From Betaproteobacteria bacterium (lineage in GTDB: Bacteria; Pseudomonadota; Gammaproteobacteria; Burkholderiales; Casimicrobiaceae), in contig JADKEV010000020.1 in assembly GCA_016717855.1 (NCBI GenBank), forward strand, positions 74,047-138,046: 64,000 nucleotides of DNA, read 5' to 3'. Below the pieces are notes generated by a model. That model made no database searches. It worked only from the letters and a program-made list of their open reading frames with translations, and was not told where the DNA came from. Of this stretch, positions 37,658 to 45,116 are shown one piece after another. Position 1 is the stretch's first letter, and each line of letters starts with the position of its first letter. A program made the translations under genes and the position numbers.

Positions 37658-40600
37658 CTATTGCGCCCTGAGTTCCATGCTGAACGAGCAGCCTGAGGTG
37701 GGTCTGAAGTCGATGCGGTAGCCCCGGCTGAAATCCGCTCCAGCCAGCGCCGTCCACGTGGCGGTGACGCCTTGCAGCGGGACGATCGTCAGGTTCCCCG
37801 CGCGCACGGACCCGTCGGCGAGCTGGACCGGCGCCACCGGGACCTGCACCTGGAACACCGGCCGCACACCCGCCGCGACGCTGCACACGTCCGTCACGCG
37901 CAGGGTGTTGCCGGCGAACACGAAATTGCGCGTCCAGCTCCGGACCGTGTCCGTGTTGCGCCAATACGCATTGCTCAGGTTGGCGTTCACCGTTACCACT
38001 CCGCCGCTGCTCGTCGAGGCCATCGTCGACTGCAAGGTGTCGCTCGGCGACTGCGGAATGACCGACCCGTCCGCGCGTTCGAAGCGGAGGACGTTATGCA
38101 CGTTCACGTCCTGGTTGATGCCGCTGTGCGACCAGATGTTCTGCGTGACCGCGAGCCAGTCACCACGGAAGAACGTGAAGGAGCCCTGGTCCTGATGCGC
38201 GTGCGACTGATCGTACTTGCCGGCTACGACTGACATCCACGCGGCGTCGGTGGCCCAGCTGGAGCGGGCAAACAGCGCACCTGCCCCGGTGGCGTGATAA
38301 ACCAGGTCGGTGGGCGCCTGCGGCGTGTCGGGAAACGGCAGCAAGTCGCCGGAGAGATTGAAGCTATGGTAGACGCCGTTCACCGAGTTGTTCTGCAGCC
38401 ACCACGTGCCACGGCGCGCCTGGCTCGTGCCCTGGCTCAGCACGACGGCGGTATGCACGAGGTTCTCGTGATAGTCGTACAGATCGGGTATCGACGAGCG
38501 CGATTGGTCGCCAATCGGAGCAAACCGGTCCCGCGTCGGCACCGTGGCGTGCACCCAGTAGTCGATCGTATCGCGCGTATGCGAGTTCAGGCCGGCGAGG
38601 CTCTCCCCTGTCGAATCCGCCCAGTAGAGATAGTTCATGAACAGGTTCTTGTGCGCGGTGCCGTAGCCGGTGCCTTCGCGCGAACCGCCGCCGGGCAGCT
38701 GCATATAGTAGTCAGTCAGCGGCCCGAACTTCTGGGTCTGCAGGAAATTCAGCCACGTGGTGCTCTGTGTCGCCAGCGCCCACAGCATCGTCGCCCGCAG
38801 GAAGCTGAAGTGATAGTTGTTGCCGGGGTCGCACAGGGACCAGCCGCTCCAGGGGTACGCCACGCCGCCCCAACTCGCGGTCGAGGGATTCCACAGGTTC
38901 CGGAGCGTCTGCTCGGCGAAGGCCGCCCAGCGCAGACGCTGGCTGGCCGTTAGCCGGGTGTACCCATAGTCGTACGCCAGCGACAGATCCTCCAGGTAAT
39001 AGCCCACATCCAGGTAGGAGTCGCCCGCGATGGCCGGTCGGCCGCCGGCGGCGATCGCCGCCTCCGCCTGGGTGACGTCCGCCTCCACACGCGCGATCGC
39101 ATCGTCGATATAGCTGGTGGTGCCGGAGAGGAGATACATGATCACCGAGTGGGTCGCAGAATATGCATATGGCGGGCTCCCCGCAAGAGCGGCATCCGCT
39201 GCGGCCTTGAAGCGCGTGTACGCCGTCAAGCTGCGATTGGTCTGCGCATAGTGGCTAAGCGAGATGAACGGCCGTGCTGTGGGCAGGTGATAGGTGAATC
39301 CGGGATATGCCGACGTCGCCGGCACTGTGCAGCTCGGCGCACCGCCACCACCGCCGGGAGGTGTAGGAGTAGGTGTCGGTGTCGGTGTCGGTGTCGGTGT
39401 TGGTGTTGGTGTCGGTGGTGGCGACACCAACGTCGGCGGTTCGATTACGGCGAGGGTCGCCGCCGCCGCATCGAGCGTGAAGGCCACCGGCGCGCTGCCT
39501 TCCTGGATCAGGCGAATACGCACCGTCTCGAGGCGCCGGGCTGGATCGAGAGTGACCCGCGCGGACACGGCGCCTTTGTCGCCTAGCGTGCCCGAAACCG
39601 GCGTGCAGCTGAGGGCCGTCGACCCGTCGGCGTAATACACCATTGCGCAAAATTGCAGCGCCGACGTGCTCTGCACGTCCGAGCGCAGGTGGGCAGCGAC
39701 GCTGAAGCTGCTGGCGAGGCCGCCGGCAAAGTCGTGGGACCACCACAAGTTGTTGCCGTAGCCCGCGATCGACACGCGCAGGCTGTGCGCCCCCTCGAGC
39801 GGCGCCACGGCTGACTGCGTGACAGAGCTCGAACTGTCCTGCGCCTCGAACCCGGAGACGCCCAGGTCAAACTGCGGATCCTGGACGAGATTGCCGGCGT
39901 CGGGCGGCGTTACGGGCGGCGTTACGGGCGGAGCGCCGGAGCGCGTTACCGTCAGCGTCCGCGCAGTGCTGTTACCCGCCAAGTCGGTGGATACGACCGT
40001 GAAAGTGTTGGCGCCGACGGCAAGGGGCAGCGGCCCGAGCGCGAATGTCCCGTTGCCATTGAGCGCTGCGGTCGCCGTGCCCGCCATCACGGTGGCGACG
40101 CCGGATACGGCATCGGTGGACGTACCAGTGATCGTCACGTCAGCTGCGGTCAACGTCGCGCCGTTGGCCGGCGACGAGATGGTGAGAACCGGCGCGGTCG
40201 TGTCGAGGCTCGCGGTTCGATTTGACGCCGCGCTGTTTCCTGCACGGTCGAGCGCCGTGGTGTTGATCGGCTGATTGGCGCCCTCCGTGGCAACCGTCAC
40301 GGTCGCCGGACACTGGGCGACACCCGACAGCGCATCGGTGCATGCGAACGTCGCGCTGACCGCGGCGGCGTACCAGCCATTCGCGTTGGCGGTCCTGCTT
40401 ATCGTCGTCGCAATCGTTGGGGGCGTGCGGTCGATGGTGAGCGTGGCCGTTGCCGTAGCACTGTTGCCTGCCCTGTCCGTGGCGGTGCCCGACACAGAGT
40501 ATTGGCCATCGGTCGCAAACACGCGATCGGCGGGGCAGGTGGCGATGCCCGAGAGGCTATCGCTGCAAGTAAAGTGGGCGGTTACCGCGGTGTTGCGGTA

Positions 40601-40858
40601 GCCGGCGCCATTCGCCGCAGGGGAGAGGGCAATCGCGATGAGCGGCTTGGTCTTGTCAATGCTCAGCCTGACCGTGGCGGTGGCGGTGTTACCGGCTCCG
40701 GTCGCGAGCCGTGCCAGAGACAATCTGGTTGGCGCCCTCAGTCGTGATGATTTGCGCGGGCGGGCAGAAAGCCAACCCACTGCCGCCAGTGTCCCTGCAG
40801 CCGAAACTGACGCGCACGCTCGACCGAAACCAACCGCTGGAGCTGCTCGGCGTGCCAT
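37658..40858 (-). CDS. heparinase II/III-like exported lyase with Ig-like repeats (main body)
   Basis: This 1066-codon frame is the main part of a large exported enzyme whose N-terminus lies in another frame (see 40701-41006). From AGNTATATVRL onward it has several HYR/Ig-like repeats with paired Cys (FTCSDSLSGIATCP, FACTDALSGVAQCP), a Pro-Thr linker, then a heparinase-like body with YHFSFLRATMLWALA, GGGSREGTGYGT, QSHAHQDQGSFTFF and SHSGINQD. A jelly-roll/CBM-like segment precedes the linker. The same body occurs at 3847-6588 and 45117-47216. The first about 50 codons of this frame are out-of-frame sequence, not real protein. Substrate is unknown; an acidic exopolysaccharide is plausible. Confidence 0.78.
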   Translation of the reverse strand: MARRAAPAVGFGRACASVSAAGTLAAVGWLSARPRKSSRLRAPTRLSLARLATGAGNTATATVRLSIDKTKPLIAIALSPAANGAGYRNTAVTAHFTCSDSLSGIATCPADRVFATDGQYSVSGTATDRAGNSATATATLTIDRTPPTIATTISRTANANGWYAAAVSATFACTDALSGVAQCPATVTVATEGANQPINTTALDRAGNSAASNRTASLDTTAPVLTISSPANGATLTAADVTITGTSTDAVSGVATVMAGTATAALNGNGTFALGPLPLAVGANTFTVVSTDLAGNSTARTLTVTRSGAPPVTPPVTPPDAGNLVQDPQFDLGVSGFEAQDSSSSVTQSAVAPLEGAHSLRVSIAGYGNNLWWSHDFAGGLASSFSVAAHLRSDVQSTSALQFCAMVYYADGSTALSCTPVSGTLGDKGAVSARVTLDPARRLETVRIRLIQEGSAPVAFTLDAAAATLAVIEPPTLVSPPPTPTPTPTPTPTPTPTPTPPGGGGGAPSCTVPATSAYPGFTYHLPTARPFISLSHYAQTNRSLTAYTRFKAAADAALAGSPPYAYSATHSVIMYLLSGTTSYIDDAIARVEADVTQAEAAIAAGGRPAIAGDSYLDVGYYLEDLSLAYDYGYTRLTASQRLRWAAFAEQTLRNLWNPSTASWGGVAYPWSGWSLCDPGNNYHFSFLRATMLWALATQSTTWLNFLQTQKFGPLTDYYMQLPGGGSREGTGYGTAHKNLFMNYLYWADSTGESLAGLNSHTRDTIDYWVHATVPTRDRFAPIGDQSRSSIPDLYDYHENLVHTAVVLSQGTSQARRGTWWLQNNSVNGVYHSFNLSGDLLPFPDTPQAPTDLVYHATGAGALFARSSWATDAAWMSVVAGKYDQSHAHQDQGSFTFFRGDWLAVTQNIWSHSGINQDVNVHNVLRFERADGSVIPQSPSDTLQSTMASTSSGGVVTVNANLSNAYWRNTDTVRSWTRNFVFAGNTLRVTDVCSVAAGVRPVFQVQVPVAPVQLADGSVRAGNLTIVPLQGVTATWTALAGADFSRGYRIDFRPTSGCSFSMELRAQ
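39358..39421 (-). repeat. hexanucleotide tandem repeat encoding a Pro-Thr linker
   Basis: About nine tandem copies of a GGTGTC-like unit (plus-strand view) encode a (Pro-Thr)n linker between the beta-sandwich part and the catalytic part of the heparinase-like protein. Such repeats can change length by slippage in steps of two residues without frameshift. Confidence 0.8.
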
Positions 40859-41006
40859 CCCCCGATCTGGCCGTCGCCGTGATCGTGGGCGGAATGGCGT
40901 CGTTCGCGGCTACAGCCGGTCCGGCTGTGACCAGTAACAGGCTGAGACCACCTAGGGCAATGTTCAGTGCCAGCCGGCCAAACAGGACTATTCGTTGCGC
41001 ATTCAT
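40701..41006 (-). pseudogene. N-terminal segment of the heparinase-like gene, separated by a one-base frameshift
   Basis: ATG at 41006 has AGGAG 6 nt upstream and starts MNAQRIVLFGRLALNIA, a clear signal peptide ending near GPAVAA. The first Ig-like repeat reads on to SGTARDR and then stops. Removing one base at about 40703 makes it continue as RAGNTATATV into the 37658-40858 frame, with exactly the repeat spacing seen later in the protein. So the gene is intact apart from one extra base, real or a sequencing error. Confidence 0.8.
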
Positions 41007-41342
41007 CGTGTCTCCTTGGCTCCCGGGGAGCCTTACTGGGTTGCTGAACCCGCTTGGCGGGCGCGGCTGGCGCGCCTGCCAGACACGGTCCGGCGTTGCA
41101 TGGATGGAACCCATACTAGGGTTCCGCGGCGGAGGCGAAAATCCGGGAAAATACCTACCGGCGGTTCCGGATCTACGCTGTAGCGCCTGCCAGTCAGTGG
41201 TCACTTTGATGTGGACCCCCACTCGCTGACCGTGTTGTCACCCGACTGCCAACAGAGACTGCGCCGTACTCCAGGAAGCCCCCCGAGACACCAATTTCGC
41301 CCCGGAGGGACCTTGCTTCCAATCTTCGTTACTACCACATTA
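41007..41342. other. upstream region of the heparinase-like gene
   Basis: This should contain the promoter of the minus-strand heparinase-like gene. I see no convincing gene. The longer frames crossing it are extensions of the signal-peptide frame or shadows. Confidence 0.4.
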
Positions 41343-41407
41343 GGACATTCGCATACGACGTTTGCATAGGACAATAGCATAAGACAATAGCATAATGCAA
41401 TGACATT
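41343..41407. repeat. 13-bp tandem repeats (iteron-like), four clear copies plus one degenerate
   Basis: Exactly spaced units at 41343, 41356, 41369 and 41382, consensus about RGACAATAGCATA, plus a weaker fifth copy at 41395. Copies three and four differ at one base; the first two differ from them at several positions. The tract is AT-rich inside GC-rich DNA. Possible roles are a regulator-binding array or an iteron-type element; function is unknown. Confidence 0.7.
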
Positions 41408-41629
41408 TTATTTTCGCGGTGGAAAGGGCGGCAAGTAGTGCCGCGCCGAAAGCAGCGGAATTCCGTAACACATTGATATTCAATGGTGTCTTGATCGAAG
41501 AACGATCTTCAGGCGGGCGCGGCAATGCAATCCGATGCGGACCTCGCAGACCGCCGTGCCCTCGATGCTTCCTGGGGGCTACGACAACCCGGTACCTGCG
41601 TCAATGTGCGCAGTGAGGAGGTGCGGGCC

Positions 41630-41806
41630 ATGCCCGTCGGACTACCCGGCAGTGTCTTGATTGAAGAACTGAAAGTTTCGAAAAATCCGCAACTTACAGC
41701 GGACAACCGTCATGCCGCGCAGTCGCCCACCAAGTCGGATTTCACGATCGGAACAAGAGCGCTTGGAGTCAACGCTCTACAGGTCGGCGCCAGTTCTGGC
41801 GCTTGA
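41630..41806 (+). CDS. possible 58-residue small protein with strong ribosome site
   Basis: ATG 41630 is preceded by GAGGAGGT (41615-41622) at 7-nt spacing, the best Shine-Dalgarno match in this gap. The peptide starts MPVGLPGSVLIEELKVSKNP and has no recognised family. Within it lies the second copy of an 18-bp repeat whose first copy is at 41486-41503. The frame is open from 41525, so a longer version is possible. Coding status is uncertain. Confidence 0.3.
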   Translation: MPVGLPGSVLIEELKVSKNPQLTADNRHAAQSPTKSDFTIGTRALGVNALQVGASSGA

Positions 41807-41809
41807 GCC

Positions 41810-42832
41810 CTAGCCAAAGCGCTCGACGGGTCGCCTGAACAGGCGCAACGCAAGCCAATCGGGGCGAAAGCGGCCCCGCTCGTCCTGCACGGCACCCGCC
41901 TCAATCCCCACGCGACCCAGCACGTCGCTACACCCCTGGTCAAGCCTGTTGAGTGCCGGCGCGCTGGTAAACACCAGTTCGTATCCGTGCGACCTGGCGC
42001 GTTGCAGAATCTCTGGCGACCATCGGCCATGGGGGAACGACATGGTGACAAGCTGACTCGACTCCACGCCAACGTGCCGGGCGACAATCCGCCTCGCCCC
42101 CCCCAATTCGGCATCAAGGTCATCGGCGCGCGTCAGTGGTGTGTGGGTCTTGCCGTGCGAGCCGATGGCGACCTTGCCTTCGCGCAACCTTCCGAGTTCT
42201 TTCGCCGCCACCATATGGCGCAGGCCGTCGTTGACCCGTTCGGCGTAGGGACGGAGGATGCTCGCCCGTTCCGTACTGGGCAATAGCTCCAACGCGGCAA
42301 TGAGGCCTCGCAATTTCGCCAGATCGTCTATGGGCAGTCGAACTCCTGCCGCCCCGACTTTGTCCGCTATCGCGCCCAGATCCGTGGGCGACAGTCGCCC
42401 TGATTGCCACGCCGCAACAAGTTCTTCCTGGAAAAACGGCCTGTGGCTGTCAATCGCGTCGGCGACGATGAACATCAGCGCCGGGACGTTTTCCCGGCAA
42501 AGGATGGGCAGAGCGTAGTCGATGTTATCGGACCAGCCATCGTCAAATGTGATGAGCAACGCCCGCGGCGGCAACCGCGAGGTCCCGCGGCGCGCTTCGA
42601 TGACCTGGTCAGCACCTACGATATTGTAGTGACGTTTCAGGAAGCCCACCGTCGCGGAAAACAGATCCTCGCTGATGGTATAGTCAGGGTCTGCAGAGGC
42701 CCATCGGGGATCCGCCGGACTCAAGACGCGGTGATACATTACGACCGTCAATACGTCTCGGTTGCGCAGCCGGTGATAGACACTCAACGCGCCGGATTGG
42801 TACAAGCACTTCTTCAGAAGATTGGCGAGCAT
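41810..42832 (-). CDS. polysaccharide deacetylase (NodB-like)
   Basis: A 340-residue protein of carbohydrate esterase family 4. From Met 42832 it begins MLANLLKKCLYQSGALSVYH, the usual N-terminus of the exopolysaccharide-locus branch, then LTVVMYHRVL, the metal/catalytic motif LITFDDGWSDN (about 94), the HxxH-type motif GSHGKTHTPLT (about 221) and FPHGRWSPEIL (about 268). It would remove N-acetyl groups from a glycan. The frame extends to 42904, but that would overlap the divergent glycosyltransferase start. It is divergently arranged with the GT2 gene, leaving very little room for promoters. Confidence 0.88.
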   Translation of the reverse strand: MLANLLKKCLYQSGALSVYHRLRNRDVLTVVMYHRVLSPADPRWASADPDYTISEDLFSATVGFLKRHYNIVGADQVIEARRGTSRLPPRALLITFDDGWSDNIDYALPILCRENVPALMFIVADAIDSHRPFFQEELVAAWQSGRLSPTDLGAIADKVGAAGVRLPIDDLAKLRGLIAALELLPSTERASILRPYAERVNDGLRHMVAAKELGRLREGKVAIGSHGKTHTPLTRADDLDAELGGARRIVARHVGVESSQLVTMSFPHGRWSPEILQRARSHGYELVFTSAPALNRLDQGCSDVLGRVGIEAGAVQDERGRFRPDWLALRLFRRPVERFG

Positions 42833-42878
42833 TCGGTATTGTGCACCTGTTAAATCTTCAACTTCATCTGGCACAAGC

Positions 42879-43805
42879 GTGCGCCCAAGAGTTTCGGTAA
42901 TCATACCAACCTACAACCGGCGCGATCTGGTTCTCAACGCAATAGGCAGTGTCCTGGCGCAAACGCTGCCGGTCGATGAGATCATCGTCGTGGACGACGG
43001 TTCCGGGGACGGCACGGCCGATGCCCTGCAACGTCATTTCGGATCGAGAGTTGTGTATGTCCGTCAGGACAATGCTGGAGTCGCCGCGGCGCGCAATCAT
43101 GGACTGGCGATCGCCCGAGGCGACTATCTTGCCCTGCTCGACAGCGACGACGAGTGGCTTCCCGAAAAGAATTCCCGCCAGGTGCAGTGGCTCGATGCGC
43201 ACCCGGATTTCGGAATGGTCCTCTGCGACGTCATCCGCGTTACGAAGGGCGGGGAGATCGTGGACGTGTTTCGACGCCGGGAGTTCATTCCGGAAGACGG
43301 TCTTGTGCTGCGATGGGTGTTGCGCAACCCCGCGTTGGCCCCTGTGTCAGCCATGATTCGCCGCGGGGTCCTCGCTGACATCGGCGGATTCAATACCGGG
43401 TTGCGAACCGCCGAGGATATCGAGTTCCACCTTCGCGTCGCGCGCAGGTGGCCGATCGGCGTGGTCAGCGAATCGCTGGTTCGTGCCATGCGCGGCCATG
43501 ACGGCCTGTCGGCACTGGCCAGTACCTACGATGACTACCAGGGAGTTGTCGAGCGCTTCGTTGCCGAATGTCGCGGTGACGTTCCGGATGAGGACTTGGA
43601 TGCGGGTTTGGCGTGGGCTTGTGTGCGCAATGCACGCGGCATGTTGCTCCAGGGCCGCTGGATGGACGCTAGACGGCTGACGCTGCGCGCATTGCGGCAC
43701 GCACCGGACTGGGCTGTCCGCCGCGAGGCACTGGCGTTGCTCCCTTTGGCGTTGCGCCGCGGAATGGCAAGAGCGCGCGGGAAGGTCCAACCGCGTCGCG
43801 TCTAG
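42879..43805 (+). CDS. family 2 glycosyltransferase
   Basis: A 308-residue GT2 enzyme: RVSVIIPTYNRRDLV at the N-terminus, IIVVDDGSGDGTADAL (about 36), DNAGVAAARNHGLAIARGDY (about 62-81), LDSDDEWLPEK (the DxD-type metal site, about 84) and TAEDIEFHLRVA (catalytic base, about 177). I chose the GTG at 42879 as start; a TTG at 42822 in the same frame is the alternative and would overlap the deacetylase start. It presumably works with the deacetylase and acyltransferase on one glycan. Confidence 0.87.
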   Translation: MRPRVSVIIPTYNRRDLVLNAIGSVLAQTLPVDEIIVVDDGSGDGTADALQRHFGSRVVYVRQDNAGVAAARNHGLAIARGDYLALLDSDDEWLPEKNSRQVQWLDAHPDFGMVLCDVIRVTKGGEIVDVFRRREFIPEDGLVLRWVLRNPALAPVSAMIRRGVLADIGGFNTGLRTAEDIEFHLRVARRWPIGVVSESLVRAMRGHDGLSALASTYDDYQGVVERFVAECRGDVPDEDLDAGLAWACVRNARGMLLQGRWMDARRLTLRALRHAPDWAVRREALALLPLALRRGMARARGKVQPRRV

Positions 43806-43980
43806 AGCGACCCGGAGACATTCGGCAATCGCACCTGTCTTCTGCATCGCCAGCGGCTGGATGCGAAGCACGGTGCGATGCCCAAATCCGGGCGCTTCAT
43901 TGTGCGCTGCGGCCGCAACCGAGGTCCAGGAAGCGCCGATTTGTCCCTTCCCGGTGCGTGATGGGATATGCTTCGACGCT

Positions 43981-45102
43981 ATGTCTGGCTATATGACGCC
44001 TGCCAGCATGTACCAACCCCTTGCCGGAGCGCCAAACCATGAAACAACTGCCGGTCCCCAGTCCCCAGGATTCGCCCGGGGAAACAGGTTGAGTGCGATC
44101 ATTGCCGCCGCTGCGGACTCCGCTTCACGTCACGGGGAAAGTGCCGTGGTGCGCGTCGATTACCTGGATGGTTGGCGTGGGCTGGCGATTCTCCTTGTGC
44201 TCCAGGATCATTTCTTTTCGCTCCCGGGATTCGAGAGCGGTCACCTCGGGGTCGACACGTTCTTCTGCCTGTCTGGATTGCTGATCAGCCGCATCCTGTT
44301 CGTACAGCGAGTGCCGCTTTCAACGTTTTACAAACGCCGTATCAGCCGTATCTTCCCGGTGTTCTTTCTCTTCGTTGCGCTGGTATACGGAGCTGCAGTG
44401 CTGACGGGCCACCCCGGCACGTGGCGCGAGTTCATCGCCACCGTCACACTCCTGCGAACATACTTACCCATTAGTCCGGACATCTGGCATACCGGCCTTC
44501 CGATCGGGCACCTGTGGTCCCTTAACGTGGAAGAGCATGGGTACATCATACTTAGCGCACTGACTGTGATCGCCGCAGTACGCCATCGGTCGGGGTGGTT
44601 GCTGGTCCTGCTGGGCGTAGCCACGATCGGAATTCACCTTGCCTACTATCGATACGCTGCCCTGGCGCCAGCCAACTACGAAATCAGGACTGAGACGGCC
44701 GCGGCCTATCTGCTCATATCGGCCGGCTACTTCCTCTTGCGTGAACGCTTTGTGCCCTTGGTAAAGCCGTGGATGCCGCTCGCTGCTATCGTGCTCGCAG
44801 TGGCATGCTATTGGCGAGGCATTCCGGAGTGGATTTCCGCGGTTGCCACACCGTTTCTGCTCGCGTTTGCCGTGAATCATCTCGGGCAGGCGAAGGCGGC
44901 CGTGCTCACCGCGCTGGCAGCGGCGCCGCTACGGCTGCTCGGCATCTGTTCCTATTCCGTATACCTTTGGCAACAGCCGTTCTATGAATTCAGGGCATCT
45001 TTCCCCCCCGGCCTTGCGCTAGTCTGCGCGCTCCTCACCGGGGCTGCCTCGTTTTACTTGTTCGAGAATCCCGTGCGGACCTGGTTGAACCGTAATTGGT
45101 AG
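43981..45102 (+). CDS. acyltransferase 3 (OafA/YrhL-type) membrane O-acyltransferase
   Basis: A 373-residue integral membrane acyltransferase with about ten hydrophobic segments. It has the family's catalytic-region pattern VDYLDGWRGLAILLVLQDHF (about 60-79) with the conserved His, followed by GHLGVDTFFCLSGLLISRIL and FYKRRISRIFPVFF (about 120), and GHLWSLNVEEHGY (about 180). It transfers acyl groups, commonly acetyl, to sugars of surface glycans. I use ATG 43981; the frame extends upstream but without membrane or family residues. It is followed by the lipoprotein lyase gene 14 nt downstream. Confidence 0.9.
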   Translation: MSGYMTPASMYQPLAGAPNHETTAGPQSPGFARGNRLSAIIAAAADSASRHGESAVVRVDYLDGWRGLAILLVLQDHFFSLPGFESGHLGVDTFFCLSGLLISRILFVQRVPLSTFYKRRISRIFPVFFLFVALVYGAAVLTGHPGTWREFIATVTLLRTYLPISPDIWHTGLPIGHLWSLNVEEHGYIILSALTVIAAVRHRSGWLLVLLGVATIGIHLAYYRYAALAPANYEIRTETAAAYLLISAGYFLLRERFVPLVKPWMPLAAIVLAVACYWRGIPEWISAVATPFLLAFAVNHLGQAKAAVLTALAAAPLRLLGICSYSVYLWQQPFYEFRASFPPGLALVCALLTGAASFYLFENPVRTWLNRNW

Positions 45103-45116
45103 TAAAGGAGCCCTAC

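Noticed and set aside
39358..39421. Tandem GGTGTC units as a CRISPR array
   Set aside because: No spacers; the unit encodes a Pro-Thr linker inside a gene.
41787..41802. GCGCCAG-TT-CTGGCGC hairpin as an intrinsic terminator for the deacetylase gene
   Set aside because: The loop is only 2 nt and no T tract follows in the minus direction; it may still be a weak structure.
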